NCBI RefSeq assembly: GCF_001612765.1
Contig: NZ_BDBB01000018.1
Location: forward strand, 1-64,000
DNA: 64,000 nt
DNA from: Nocardia arthritidis NBRC 100137
Lineage (GTDB): Bacteria > Actinomycetota > Actinomycetes > Mycobacteriales > Mycobacteriaceae
Direction: 5' to 3'
In this document: positions 43,760 to 52,378 of the stretch, in pieces
Position numbering within the stretch: position 1 is the stretch's first letter
Layout of the letters: every line of letters begins with the position of its first letter
The notes under the pieces: generated by a model
The model's database searches: none
Told to the model about the DNA's origin: nothing
What the model saw: the letters and a program-made list of their open reading frames with translations, nothing else
Program-made: the position numbers and the translations under genes

Positions 43760-43788
43760 CCGGTTATGTTGTGTCACAACGTAACCGG
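43760..43788. promoter_or_regulatory. 29-bp near-perfect dyad 14 bp downstream of accD
   Basis: CCGGTTATGTTGTG (43760-43773) and CACAACGTAACCGG (43775-43788) are inverted arms around a single T, with 13 of 14 pairs matching. The one-base centre is too tight for a full hairpin, favouring a dimeric operator, although a 12-bp stem with a five-base loop could act as a terminator. No T-tract follows. Confidence 0.5.
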
Positions 43789-43961
43789 GTCTATGTGGTG
43801 GGATCTCCGACGATCCGCGCCGAACGGGGCCGCCCGGCGCGCCGATGCCTTAATCTCAGGGCAGTGCCGGGCCGCTTCGTTCGCCGCGTTGCCGCCCGGC
43901 ACGCGACGTGCCCGCTGCGCCTGTTCCCTACCCTCGCCCGGCGGGCACGCCGCACCAAGGC

Positions 43962-44543
43962 TCAGCCGTGCCCCCAGGTGAGGTCGGCGGCCACCCATTC
44001 GGTTTCCCACCGGCGCAGCCGCCGCCGATCGAGTCCGCGGCGCAGCAGCAGGTAACTTCCCGCGAGCACGATCGACACGCCGAGCACCGCACCCGCGGTG
44101 AGCATGACCGCTTTGCTGGCGGGCTGAGACGACGAAGGCGGCTCGACGATCGCACCGCGCTCGTTCAGCCAGATCGGCACGGCGGAACCCGGCTCCACCA
44201 CCGTGGTGGACTGATAGTCGCCGGTGTGGGTCACGCCGTCGGCGTCTTTCCAGGACACGCGGGCGGGCACCACCGGCGCGTACAGTGGCGCCTTCCCGGT
44301 TTCGATCACAGTGGCGTCGACCTGATGCAACCGCGCCGTCTCGGCCTGCACCGCGGCCGTCTCCACCCGGTACACCCGGCCGCCGACGGTCACCGTCAGC
44401 ACGGGCACGACGATCAGGAACACCAGGGCCAGCAGCACCGCGACCCCGGTTTGCACACGGTCTTCTCTGCGGCGCAGCGGATTTCGATCCAGGCCGACGC
44501 GGCGGCACGTGCGGCGGTACATGTTCACCGACCCGGTAGACAT
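43962..44543 (-). CDS. Rv1733c-like membrane protein
   Basis: A 193-residue protein with two transmembrane segments (about 33-52 and 146-166) flanking an extracytoplasmic loop of about 90 residues. The loop contains WKDADGVTHTGDY and GSAVPIWLNERG, as in the mycobacterial Rv1733c family; function is unknown. ATG 44543 has GAGGAG eight bases upstream and overlaps the TetR end by 19 bp; ATG 44522 is an alternative just past the TetR stop. It is co-transcribed with the TetR gene. Confidence 0.82.
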   Translation of the reverse strand: MSTGSVNMYRRTCRRVGLDRNPLRRREDRVQTGVAVLLALVFLIVVPVLTVTVGGRVYRVETAAVQAETARLHQVDATVIETGKAPLYAPVVPARVSWKDADGVTHTGDYQSTTVVEPGSAVPIWLNERGAIVEPPSSSQPASKAVMLTAGAVLGVSIVLAGSYLLLRRGLDRRRLRRWETEWVAADLTWGHG

Positions 44544-45184
44544 GACGGTGACTCCTCGTTACGGAATTCGGCGGTGAGGGTGACGAGGGTGTCGAAGAAC
44601 TCTTCGACGAGGCCGGGCAGACCCATCGGATCCGGGCCCGCCGCCCAGCTCTGCAGCGCCGCGAGCAGCATGCCCGCACCGGCGCCTACGGCGACCGCCG
44701 GACGCGGATCCGTCAGCGGATCCGCCCCCAGCCGCGCCGCGATGATCCGGACCGATTCGCGCTGTCCATCGATGCGGATGCGCTGATAGCCGGCGAACAG
44801 TTCGGGTTCGTCCTCGAAGCGCTGGAACAATGCCCAGCGGCGGGCCAGCAGGGACGCGCGCGCGCCGCCGTACTCGGTGGCGAGCCAGTCGTGCACGGCG
44901 TTGCGGTAGGCGATCAGGGGCGGCTCGCCCGGCGGCCGACGGCACAACGCCTCGTTGAACAGGTGGACGTCTTGATCGACATCGCCGAGAATCGCCTCCT
45001 CGATGGAGGCGAAATGCCTGCTGAACGTGCGCCGGGTGACACCGGCCCGGACCGCGATGTCCTCGACGGCCACCGCTTCCAGCCCCCGCTCGGTGAGCAG
45101 GTCGAACGCCGCGCGCGACAACGCCTCGCGGCTGCGCCGAGTGCGCAGCCGACGGCCGTCCAGACCGACACCGTCGTCGCTCAT
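44525..45184 (-). CDS. TetR family regulator (MftR-like C-terminal domain)
   Basis: A 219-residue TetR regulator. The HTH region is LSRAAFDLLTERGLEAVAVEDIAVRAGVTRRTFSRHFASIEEA, followed by a helical domain with LARRWALFQRFEDEPELFAGYQRIR, a pattern typical of MftR-type TetR proteins. A perfect palindrome centred near 45211 lies 16 bp upstream of the start. It is therefore predicted to repress itself and the membrane protein gene behind it. The ligand is unknown. ATG 45184 is chosen over GTG 45190. Confidence 0.88.
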   Translation of the reverse strand: MSDDGVGLDGRRLRTRRSREALSRAAFDLLTERGLEAVAVEDIAVRAGVTRRTFSRHFASIEEAILGDVDQDVHLFNEALCRRPPGEPPLIAYRNAVHDWLATEYGGARASLLARRWALFQRFEDEPELFAGYQRIRIDGQRESVRIIAARLGADPLTDPRPAVAVGAGAGMLLAALQSWAAGPDPMGLPGLVEEFFDTLVTLTAEFRNEESPSCLPGR

Positions 45185-45200
45185 GCACACAGCCTACCCC

Positions 45201-45221
45201 TATTGTCCCAGTGGGACAATA
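45201..45221. promoter_or_regulatory. Palindromic operator of the adjacent TetR gene (predicted)
   Basis: TATTGTCCC (45201-45209) and GGGACAATA (45213-45221) are perfect 9-bp inverted arms around AGT. The site lies 16 bp upstream of the regulator start codon, overlapping where the promoter must be. Autoregulation is the simplest reading. Confidence 0.65.
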
Positions 45222-45363
45222 TTTCGCCCTTTCTCCGGCATGCGGATCATCTCGCATAGGAAATGCCCGATTCGGGTGCGCTGAATCCAGGCGGATCGTT
45301 CGGGGCGCGAGGCCGGGTGTCACTCCGGCGCGGGAATGCGACGTGCCGCGGTGCGCGTTCCGG

Positions 45364-46314
45364 TCACCCTCGCGGGTGGTCCACCGGTTCGTCGACCGTC
45401 GGCGGGACGCCGTCGCGCAAGACCTGGAGCAGTTGCCGGGAGTGCTGCGGCGAAGGGGCCAGCAGCGAGAGTTGGTTCAGCGCCGCATAGTACACGTCCA
45501 GGTCGGCGATCTTGTCCAGATACAGCGCGCTGGTCAGCTGCTGAAGGTAGACGATGTCGGGCAGATCCGCCTCGGCGAAACGCAAGATGGTGAACGCGCC
45601 GTCGGTGAGGGCCGGGCCACCCACATGATCGGCAAGGATCTGGATGGTGACGTTGGGCTGAGCGGTCGCGCGCAGCACGCGGTCGAGCTGGGCGCGCCAC
45701 ACGGTCGAGCCGCCGATCCTGCGGCGCAGCGCGGCCTCCTCGATGATCATCCACAGCTGGGGCGGGTGCGGGCCGGCGAGGATGTCCTGCCTGCGCATGC
45801 GTAGCGCGACACGACGTTCGATCGACTCCTCCGGCTCCCCCGGGTGCGACAGGGCGAGCAGCGCGCGGGCGTACTCCGGCGTCTGCAGCAGTTCGGGGAC
45901 CGCTCGCGGTTCGTAGCTGCGGATCAGGCGCGCCGCCTGTTCCAGCCCGAGGTAGGTGTCGAACCACTTCGGCAACCATTCGTTGTCCCGCGCCCACCAC
46001 CCCGACGCATTGGCCTGCCTGGCCAGTTCCAGATAGCGCTCTCGTTCCTCGGGCTCGGTCACCCCGTAGAGATCGAGCAGGTCGACCAGATCCCGTTCCC
46101 GGCAGCCGGTGCGCCCGAGCTCGAGCCTGCTGATCTTCGAATGCGACCCGCGAATGGCGTCGCCCGCCGCCTCGCGGGTGATATTCCGAGCCTCGCGCAG
46201 GCGGCGCAGCCTGCCACCGAGGACCATGCGCAGGACCGTCGGCCCGCCACCGGACACCGGATAACCGCCGGGCCCGGGAGAATCGCTCGCCTGTCGTTCC
46301 TTCGAAGGACGCAT
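45364..46314 (-). CDS. XRE family regulator with DUF5753 domain (Scr1 type), copy 1
   Basis: A 316-residue protein. The N-terminal helix-turn-helix is LRRLREARNITREAAGDAIRGSHSKISRLELGRTG. The rest is the DUF5753 domain (FDTYLGLEQAARLIRSYEP, VPELLQTPEYARALL, then VLADHVGG-type and YLQQLTSALYLDK segments). These regulators act with DUF397 partners as Scr1-like antitoxin-type systems, but no DUF397 gene lies beside this one. It is highly similar to the next gene upstream, indicating tandem duplication. Confidence 0.9.
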   Translation of the reverse strand: MRPSKERQASDSPGPGGYPVSGGGPTVLRMVLGGRLRRLREARNITREAAGDAIRGSHSKISRLELGRTGCRERDLVDLLDLYGVTEPEERERYLELARQANASGWWARDNEWLPKWFDTYLGLEQAARLIRSYEPRAVPELLQTPEYARALLALSHPGEPEESIERRVALRMRRQDILAGPHPPQLWMIIEEAALRRRIGGSTVWRAQLDRVLRATAQPNVTIQILADHVGGPALTDGAFTILRFAEADLPDIVYLQQLTSALYLDKIADLDVYYAALNQLSLLAPSPQHSRQLLQVLRDGVPPTVDEPVDHPRG

Positions 46315-46415
46315 GCCCCCGAGTCTGCCATGTTCACCCAGTCGTTATCTATGGCCGAAAGTCCCTGTACCGCTGGGTATTCGTGGCCTCGCCGGGCTCG
46401 TCGCCGTGCTGACGG

Positions 46416-47360
46416 TCAGGCGCGACCGGACGGCAGGTCCACGATCCGCGGCTCACGCTCGCGCAACGCCGCGATGAGGTCGCGGGTGTACTCCGGCGGC
46501 GCGGCGTGCACCGATAGCAGATTCACCACGGCGCGGTAGGCGGCGAGGTCGGCGTCCTTGTCCAGGTACAGCGCGCCGGTGAGCTGCTGGAGATACACGA
46601 GGTCGGGCAGATCCGCCTCGGCAAAGCGCAGCATGGCGAACGCGCCGTCGGCCAGCGCTGGGCCGCCGACATGATCGGCGAGGACCTGCACCGTGATGTT
46701 CGGCGCGTCGGCGGCCCGCAGCAGGTGCTCGAGCTGGGCCAACCACACCTGTGATCCCCCGATCCTGCGCCGCAGCGCCGCCTCCTCGACGATCAGCCAC
46801 AGCTGGGGCGGGTCGGGTCGGGTGAGGATCTCTTGGCGGCGCATCCGCAGGGCCACGCGCCGCTCGATCGACTCCTCGTCTTCGTGCGGATGCGCGAGCA
46901 CGAACAGTGCGCGAGCGTAGTCGGGCGTCTGCAGCAACTCCGGGACGACCCGCGGCTCATAGCAGCGGATCAGCTGCGCGGCCTGCTCCAGCCCGAGGTA
47001 GGTGTCGAACCACTTCGGCAGCCAGTCGGCGTCGCGATGCCACCATCCCGAGGTGTTCGCCTGCTTCGCCAGCCGCTTGAACTCCGCGCACTCCTCCTCG
47101 TCGGTGACGCCGTACAGAGCGAGCAGATCCACCAGATCCCGTTCCCGGAAACCGGTGCGCCCCAATTCCAATCGGCTGATCTTGGAATGTGAGCCGCGGA
47201 TCGCCTCGCCCGCTTCCTCGAGCGAGATGCCGCACGCCTCCCGCAGCCGCCGCATCCGCCCGCCGAGGATCATCCGTAAGGCGGTCGGACCGCCCTCGGC
47301 GGCGGGAGCCGTTCCCCGAGAGATGGTTTCGTTTTGAGGCCGCACTACCGAAGCACGCAT
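46416..47360 (-). CDS. XRE family regulator with DUF5753 domain (Scr1 type), copy 2
   Basis: A 314-residue paralogue of the gene immediately downstream. The HTH (MRRLREACGISLEEAGEAIRGSHSKISRLELGRTGF) and the DUF5753 domain are both intact, with FDTYLGLEQAAQLIRCYEP and YLQQLTGALYLDK. No DUF397 partner is adjacent. The start at 47360 lacks an evident ribosome-binding site and may be leaderless. The duplicate pair is separated by 101 bp on the same strand. Confidence 0.88.
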   Translation of the reverse strand: MRASVVRPQNETISRGTAPAAEGGPTALRMILGGRMRRLREACGISLEEAGEAIRGSHSKISRLELGRTGFRERDLVDLLALYGVTDEEECAEFKRLAKQANTSGWWHRDADWLPKWFDTYLGLEQAAQLIRCYEPRVVPELLQTPDYARALFVLAHPHEDEESIERRVALRMRRQEILTRPDPPQLWLIVEEAALRRRIGGSQVWLAQLEHLLRAADAPNITVQVLADHVGGPALADGAFAMLRFAEADLPDLVYLQQLTGALYLDKDADLAAYRAVVNLLSVHAAPPEYTRDLIAALREREPRIVDLPSGRA

Positions 47361-47754
47361 GTACGCAGTCTTGCATGCGCACTGTCCACATTCCAGCACC
47401 GAGTCCTTCGCCGGCGACGCGAATGCGCAGGTGTAAGCACATCCGCAAGATCGCGCACGGGATAGCGGTGACTCCACTCGCTTCCGGCGGCAGTCACCGG
47501 ACGTCGCGCACAGCGCTGTGTCGCAGGCCGACTTCGCACACCCGCGTGCCAACTTACTCCAGTACGCGCGAAACCCCGGGTGTCGCGAGGTCACGGGTTG
47601 CCCGGCCTGGCGAGGTGCCGAACTCCGGTGGGCGAGATCATTATTCCGGTCACACAGGGCTACGACCAAGCCGGATCACGGTGTGGTTCGGACGCCCGAG
47701 CGACGGCACCGGCCCCACGCTCTCCGGACGAGGAGGACAGAGCTGCCGCACGGT
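47361..47754. other. Intergenic region without a recognisable gene
   Basis: About 390 bases between the start of the second Scr1-type regulator and the end of the HadAB-like gene, both on the minus strand. No frame shows codon bias. It should carry the promoter of the XRE gene; CTTGCATGCGCA near 47371-47382 loosely resembles the TTGCAT promoter element used in the 55-58 kb module. Confidence 0.4.
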
Positions 47755-48819
47755 TCAGCGCAGCAGCACGTCCGCCGTCGCGCGACCGAACAGCTTGCGG
47801 TCCCCGCAGGTGGCCGTCAACGCGATGGTGGCCGCACGGCGATCCGGATCCAATTGCTTGACCCGCCCGTGGAATTCGATCGCGCTGGCCTTGGTCGCCG
47901 GAACCGGGGCGAACCCGGCGAACCGCACCCCGTACCGCGTCACGGCGGCGGGATCGCCGAGCCACGAGGTGAGATATCCGGCGCCCAGACCCATCGTCAG
48001 CAGACCGTGCGATACCACGTCGGGCAGACCGGCACTGCGCGCGACCTCGTCGCTGAAGTGGATCGGATTCGAATCGCCCGACACACCGGCGTAGTTCACC
48101 AGATCACCACGGGACAGCAGCACCGTGCGCGGGGCGAGTTCCATGCCGACGGACAAGTCCTCGAAGGCGGGAAAGGTGCGCGGCATGCGCGGTTCGGCGG
48201 GCGATTCCGGTTGCGCCGGCTCATCGAAGCTCTCGACGAGCCCGCCGTCGTCGTCGGCCAGGCGCGCGGCCGCCGCGTCCGCGCGGTCGGCGGCCGACTG
48301 CCCGGTCATGATCACGCCGTCGACCGCGGCGCGCAGATCGGCGGCGAGCTCGACTCCGGTCTGCGCCACGGCCGTGGTGTGCGCGGTCTGCAGCAGTTCC
48401 TTGTGCTGATTGCTCAGCACGTTCTTGGTGACCATGAAGTCTTTGTCACCGAACTGCCGGAACGACTCGATGTAGGAGTCGCACCGCACCTCGTCGCCCG
48501 CGACGATCGGCCGGTGCACCCGGATCGACTGCTCGGTCTGCAGCACTTGACCGAGGTCGTAACCGGTGAGCACGGACTCGAACATCTTGCGCTGCATGAG
48601 CATGAGGATGATCGAGGAGAACGTCAGCGGCGCGACGAGTCCGTCGAAGCCCAGTCCCCCGGCGGCGTCTTCGTGCCGGTGCGCCGGATGGCCGTCCTGC
48701 AGCGCTCGCGCGAACTCCCGGATCTTCTCCCGCCCCACCTCGTACGGGTCGGTCAGGCGGTAGTGCCGCCCCACCAGTGCCTTGGCCTGCTCGGACGCGG
48801 TGGTCGTGATGTCGCTCAT
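47755..48819 (-). CDS. Fused MaoC/HadAB-like (R)-enoyl hydratase/dehydratase
   Basis: A 354-residue double hot-dog protein. The N-terminal domain (YEVGREKIREFARALQDGHPAH) is HadA-like. The C-terminal domain carries the complete hydratase-2 motif GDSNPIHFSDEVARSAG with Asp and His, followed by VVSHG. It should hydrate trans-2-enoyl thioesters or dehydrate (R)-3-hydroxyacyl thioesters, as HadAB does in mycolate elongation. It is the catalytically intact relative of the protein at 36510-37547. GAGAGG precedes the ATG. Confidence 0.88.
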   Translation of the reverse strand: MSDITTTASEQAKALVGRHYRLTDPYEVGREKIREFARALQDGHPAHRHEDAAGGLGFDGLVAPLTFSSIILMLMQRKMFESVLTGYDLGQVLQTEQSIRVHRPIVAGDEVRCDSYIESFRQFGDKDFMVTKNVLSNQHKELLQTAHTTAVAQTGVELAADLRAAVDGVIMTGQSAADRADAAAARLADDDGGLVESFDEPAQPESPAEPRMPRTFPAFEDLSVGMELAPRTVLLSRGDLVNYAGVSGDSNPIHFSDEVARSAGLPDVVSHGLLTMGLGAGYLTSWLGDPAAVTRYGVRFAGFAPVPATKASAIEFHGRVKQLDPDRRAATIALTATCGDRKLFGRATADVLLR

Positions 48820-48997
48820 GTGCCTCTCTCGGGAATTCGGGCGTCACCCCGCCCGGACCGGCCCACCGTACCGAAGCGCCGACGACGTCGCACAGCGCTC
48901 TAGCCAGATCTGGGCATACGTACCGAAGGGGACACCGTGTTGATCGCACGCGCAGGCCCACGGTGTTAACCGGAGCCCTCCCCGCGCGGTCACCCGG

Positions 48998-50371
48998 TCA
49001 GCACTCGTCGGGCGCCCGGACTCCCCGCAGCCTGTCGTCGAGCCAGACCATGGCTTCCGGATAACCGAGCGCACCTGCGATGATGTGCTCACCGAGCACA
49101 CTGCGGTACACCGCGGGCACCCCCAGTCGGCACTGCTCCGCGTAGAGATTGCGCGCACCCTCTGCCGGGATCCAGAACTCCTGCTCGCCGTTGTAGACGT
49201 ACAGCGGAGTCGCCGACCTCATGCCGGCCATCTTCGTCACCCGATAGATGTCCGTGGCCAGTGCCGAGTGCAGCGGATCGGGGAAGTTCGCGGCGATGTC
49301 GATCGGCAGCATCAGCACACCGATCGCGCCGTAGCTGCTGCCGCACATGTTCTTCACCGGTGAGGTGGCCACCCACTGGGCGAGATTGTTCATCCCGGCC
49401 AGGATCTCCGGCCGCTCGCGGCCGATCCCGAAGACCGCGCCCATGAACACCGCCGAGGCGAGGTTGCCGTTCATGCTGCGCGCCAGGATCTCGAAGTCGG
49501 CGGGCACCCCGCCGAGTGCGGCGCCGACGATCACCTCCGCCAATTCCGGTGCGTAGCCGTCGATCAGCTTCACCGCCCCGTGCGTCGCGATCGCGCCGCC
49601 GGAATAGCCCGCGAGCCCGAACTTCGCGGCGCCGAACTCCTCGGGCAACAGACCGCGCACCGCCCTGATCGAGTCGAGCACCGCGTGGCCGGCCACGATC
49701 GGCTCGGCGTAGGCCATCGACGGGCCCTCGTGGTCGGGGATCAGCACGGCGTAACCGCGCAGCGCCGCCACGTGTGTCGTGGGTGGCAGGAAGTCGGTGA
49801 AGCTGGTGTCCGGGTTGAGCCCGTGCGCGAGGGTGTATCCCGGCGTGCAGGTACGGCCGAGGGCGTCGATGGGCAGGTTGTTCACGACCACCGGTCGCTG
49901 CCCCGGTCCCGGCCACGGCGCGGCGGGAACGACCAGCGTCGCGGTGGCATACGACGGCGCGCCGTGCGCGTCGGTCGTGCGGTACTTCATCAGGAGTGCA
50001 CGCTGGATGGGCATCAGCATCAACGGTGCGGTGGTCGGGCTCACGTCACGGATTTCGATGACCTGTCCCTCGGACAGTTCGTCGAGATTCGCCGGGCGCA
50101 GGTCGAACATCGGATCGCCGACGGCCGACGGCAGGGCGGCCGAGCGCAGCGCCGCCAGCGACGGCGACAGCGTAGTCGCCTCGTGCGCGGGCGAACTCGG
50201 CTCCGGCAGCGCGGCGATCGGCGGCGGCGGGATGACCTGATCGATGAGTTGTTGCAGCCCGGGCAGAAGCCCCCCGGGCGGCGGGGCGGGCGCAGGCTCT
50301 GCGGCAGCGGGGACGGCCAGGACCGAGCCGGCGGCGAGCAAAGCCACAGCAATGGCACGCGAAATTCTCAT
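48998..50371 (-). CDS. Secreted LIP-family lipase, copy 1
   Basis: A 457-residue secreted lipase of the Candida-type LIP family common in actinobacteria. The signal peptide (MRISRAIAVALLAAGSVLAV, cleaved near AAA-EP) precedes a Pro-rich stretch. The core contains TLVVPAAPWPGPGQRPVVVNN, AVLIPDHEGPSMAYAEP, the nucleophile GLAGYSGGAIATHGAVK and a C-terminal VLGEHIIAG with the probable His. Cysteines at both ends may form disulfides. It should hydrolyse extracellular acylglycerols. It is tandem with the related gene at 50606-51850. Confidence 0.88.
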   Translation of the reverse strand: MRISRAIAVALLAAGSVLAVPAAAEPAPAPPPGGLLPGLQQLIDQVIPPPPIAALPEPSSPAHEATTLSPSLAALRSAALPSAVGDPMFDLRPANLDELSEGQVIEIRDVSPTTAPLMLMPIQRALLMKYRTTDAHGAPSYATATLVVPAAPWPGPGQRPVVVNNLPIDALGRTCTPGYTLAHGLNPDTSFTDFLPPTTHVAALRGYAVLIPDHEGPSMAYAEPIVAGHAVLDSIRAVRGLLPEEFGAAKFGLAGYSGGAIATHGAVKLIDGYAPELAEVIVGAALGGVPADFEILARSMNGNLASAVFMGAVFGIGRERPEILAGMNNLAQWVATSPVKNMCGSSYGAIGVLMLPIDIAANFPDPLHSALATDIYRVTKMAGMRSATPLYVYNGEQEFWIPAEGARNLYAEQCRLGVPAVYRSVLGEHIIAGALGYPEAMVWLDDRLRGVRAPDEC

Positions 50372-50605
50372 GGCACACGCCTTCGGGTGCGAACGGCAAC
50401 GTCGTCTGGCACCCGGGCGCACTGGCCTTCGACCCCCGAATCGGCCCCTGTCAGACCGGGAGCCAGGACGTCAGGCTACGTCAGCGCCCATGACTGGACG
50501 CAGTAAAGCATCCGAGTTGTGTTGTCGCGTATCCATATCGCAACAACCGGGCCGAGACTCGTATCCGGAGAACGGGTCCCGGCTCGGCCGGTTGCGTTTC
50601 GGCGC

Positions 50606-51850
50606 TCAGCAGTTGCTCGGCGCGGGCTCCCCTCGGAATCGGGCGTCCAGCCAGGTCAGTGCCGCGGGAATGCCGAGCACCGCCGCGGTCAGATGGTCCG
50701 GAACCGGAATCTGCTCGGCCTGCACCTTCGCGCCCGCCGCACACCACCGCTTGTCGGTGTTGACCACCGCGTCGATCGGGATGAGACCGTCGATCGGCGA
50801 ATGCCATTCGAACACCGGCGTCTTCGGCACACCGTCGTAGAGCTCGAGGCTGTTCTCCTCGACCACGCCGCGCGCGGTGTCGTCGTTGATCATCGAGGTC
50901 GTCTTGGCGAAGTCCAGCGCACCGCGGCCCGCGCCCGTCGAGAGGATGTCGTTGGTGCAGCTGTTGGCGATCTGCGCGCGGGCGGCCAGCCCCCGCTCGT
51001 TCAACTGCTCGCTGAGCGGGAAGCGAGTCGGATACTCACGCTCCAACCCGAATCCGGCGGCGAACGCGAGCCCGAACACCGGGTGCGGGTTCAAACCCAG
51101 CCCCTCGAGCATCTTCACGAGGTTCATCGGCACGCCGCCCATGGCCGCGCCGGCGATATCGAGCTCCGGGGCGTACTTCGGCTGCAGAGCGGCCGCCCAC
51201 GCGGTGGCCATCCCGCCACCGGAATACCCGACCATCGCCACCGGGCTGCGCTGCACCCCGAGTTCGCCGACCTGCTTGACGGCGCGTATCCCGTCGAGGG
51301 TGATCTGCCCGCCGAGCTTCGCGGCGCCGTAGGCGAAATTCGGACCGAGGTGGTCGGGCAGCGCGACGCTCCAGCCGCGCGCCAGCAGAACGTTCCAGCC
51401 CGGCGCTTCCCGCACGACGAGGTTGGGGTCACCGGTGTAGAGCACCCGGGAGACCGAGCACTCCGAGCCGAGTCCGTTGATGATGTGCTGGAACGACAGC
51501 AGCGGCCCGTCGGTGCGATGCGCCTTGGGCGTCAACACCGTGGTGGTCGCGGCGATGGGTTTGCCTTCCGAACTCGTCGACCGGAACCGGACCACGGTCA
51601 CCGTGGTCTCCGGGAAGATCGCCAGCGGCGGCATCACCTTGGTCGCGATGACGTCGCCCGGCTTGCGGTCGGCGATATCCGCGGGTGTCGCGTAGAAGGG
51701 ATCCGGATCGGGTTCGGGGTACAGCGGCGCGCTGGTTGCCGCACCGGCCATGCTCGCGACCAGCGCCAGGCCCGCGGCCATCGCTCCGATCGCCCGTGCG
51801 AGACGACGTCGCCCCACTCCCCTACCCAACGAACGTGGGCCCTGACTCAT
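50606..51850 (-). CDS. Secreted LIP-family lipase, copy 2
   Basis: A 414-residue secreted lipase. After a basic N-terminus comes the signal sequence (IGAMAAGLALVASMAGAATS) and the mature start near APLYPEPDPDPFYATP, a common LIP entry motif. LLSFQHIINGLGSECSVS, VALPDHLGPNFAYGAAKLGG and the nucleophile MVGYSGGGMATAWAAAL follow. The C-terminal VPDHLTAAVLG carries a probable catalytic His, and the final Cys may pair with another. Same strand as copy 1, 234 bp apart. Confidence 0.88.
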   Translation of the reverse strand: MSQGPRSLGRGVGRRRLARAIGAMAAGLALVASMAGAATSAPLYPEPDPDPFYATPADIADRKPGDVIATKVMPPLAIFPETTVTVVRFRSTSSEGKPIAATTTVLTPKAHRTDGPLLSFQHIINGLGSECSVSRVLYTGDPNLVVREAPGWNVLLARGWSVALPDHLGPNFAYGAAKLGGQITLDGIRAVKQVGELGVQRSPVAMVGYSGGGMATAWAAALQPKYAPELDIAGAAMGGVPMNLVKMLEGLGLNPHPVFGLAFAAGFGLEREYPTRFPLSEQLNERGLAARAQIANSCTNDILSTGAGRGALDFAKTTSMINDDTARGVVEENSLELYDGVPKTPVFEWHSPIDGLIPIDAVVNTDKRWCAAGAKVQAEQIPVPDHLTAAVLGIPAALTWLDARFRGEPAPSNC

Positions 51851-52042
51851 CGACGTGTGCCTCCTGAATCGTCCAACGCTGTACTCATCCTCGGCAACAT
51901 CACCCGCGCTGAGCACCACCCGACGCGATCATGTTGACAAAGCACAAGTTTCGGGTGCCCGGCCTGTGGCGGACGTGCGCCCCGGCTGGTGACTGTACCC
52001 GACCGCGCGGCGTCCGTTCTGTGACATTTCCAGCCGATAACT

Positions 52043-52056
52043 TGGAACATGTTCTC
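52043..52056. promoter_or_regulatory. KstR-box-like palindrome (weak prediction)
   Basis: TGGAACATGTTCTC fits the KstR consensus T-N2-AAC-N2-GTT-N2-A at all fixed positions except the last. Its core GAACATGTTC is a perfect 10-bp palindrome. It lies between the divergent LIP lipase and the small gene at 52126. KstR controls cholesterol catabolism in related genera; relevance here is speculative. Confidence 0.3.
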
Positions 52057-52125
52057 AGCAGTGGCGGGCCCTTACCGTCAGATCCACCGGCACGGCTGCC
52101 GAGCCGGTAGGAAGGAGACGGTGGC

Positions 52126-52368
52126 ATGGACGGCACTGCGCGCAGACTCGCCGACCGCGACGACACCCAGGATCCGCCGACCCGGCGGATCACCGTCTAC
52201 TTCGACGGCCCCACGCCCGCGGACGCGCTGGTCCTCGAATACGCCGCGACCAGGACCGAGGCGTGGGAGTTCACCTCGGCCGCCGCACACGCCGGGCTCA
52301 CCGTCACCGTCGACGCTCAGGTCCGGCCCGGCCTGCGCAGGCTACCGTGCCGGTCGCTCTGGCGCTGA
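52126..52368 (+). CDS. Small hypothetical protein
   Basis: An 80-residue soluble protein (starting MDGTARRLADRDDTQDPPTR) with a strong ribosome-binding site (AAGGAG) before the ATG and good codon bias. The middle ITVYFDGPTPADALVLEYAATRTEAWEFTSAAAHAGLTVTV suggests an alpha/beta fold, but no family was recognised. It is convergent with the third LIP lipase, ending 10 bp from it. Confidence 0.6.
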   Translation: MDGTARRLADRDDTQDPPTRRITVYFDGPTPADALVLEYAATRTEAWEFTSAAAHAGLTVTVDAQVRPGLRRLPCRSLWR

Positions 52369-52378
52369 GTACGCGTAC

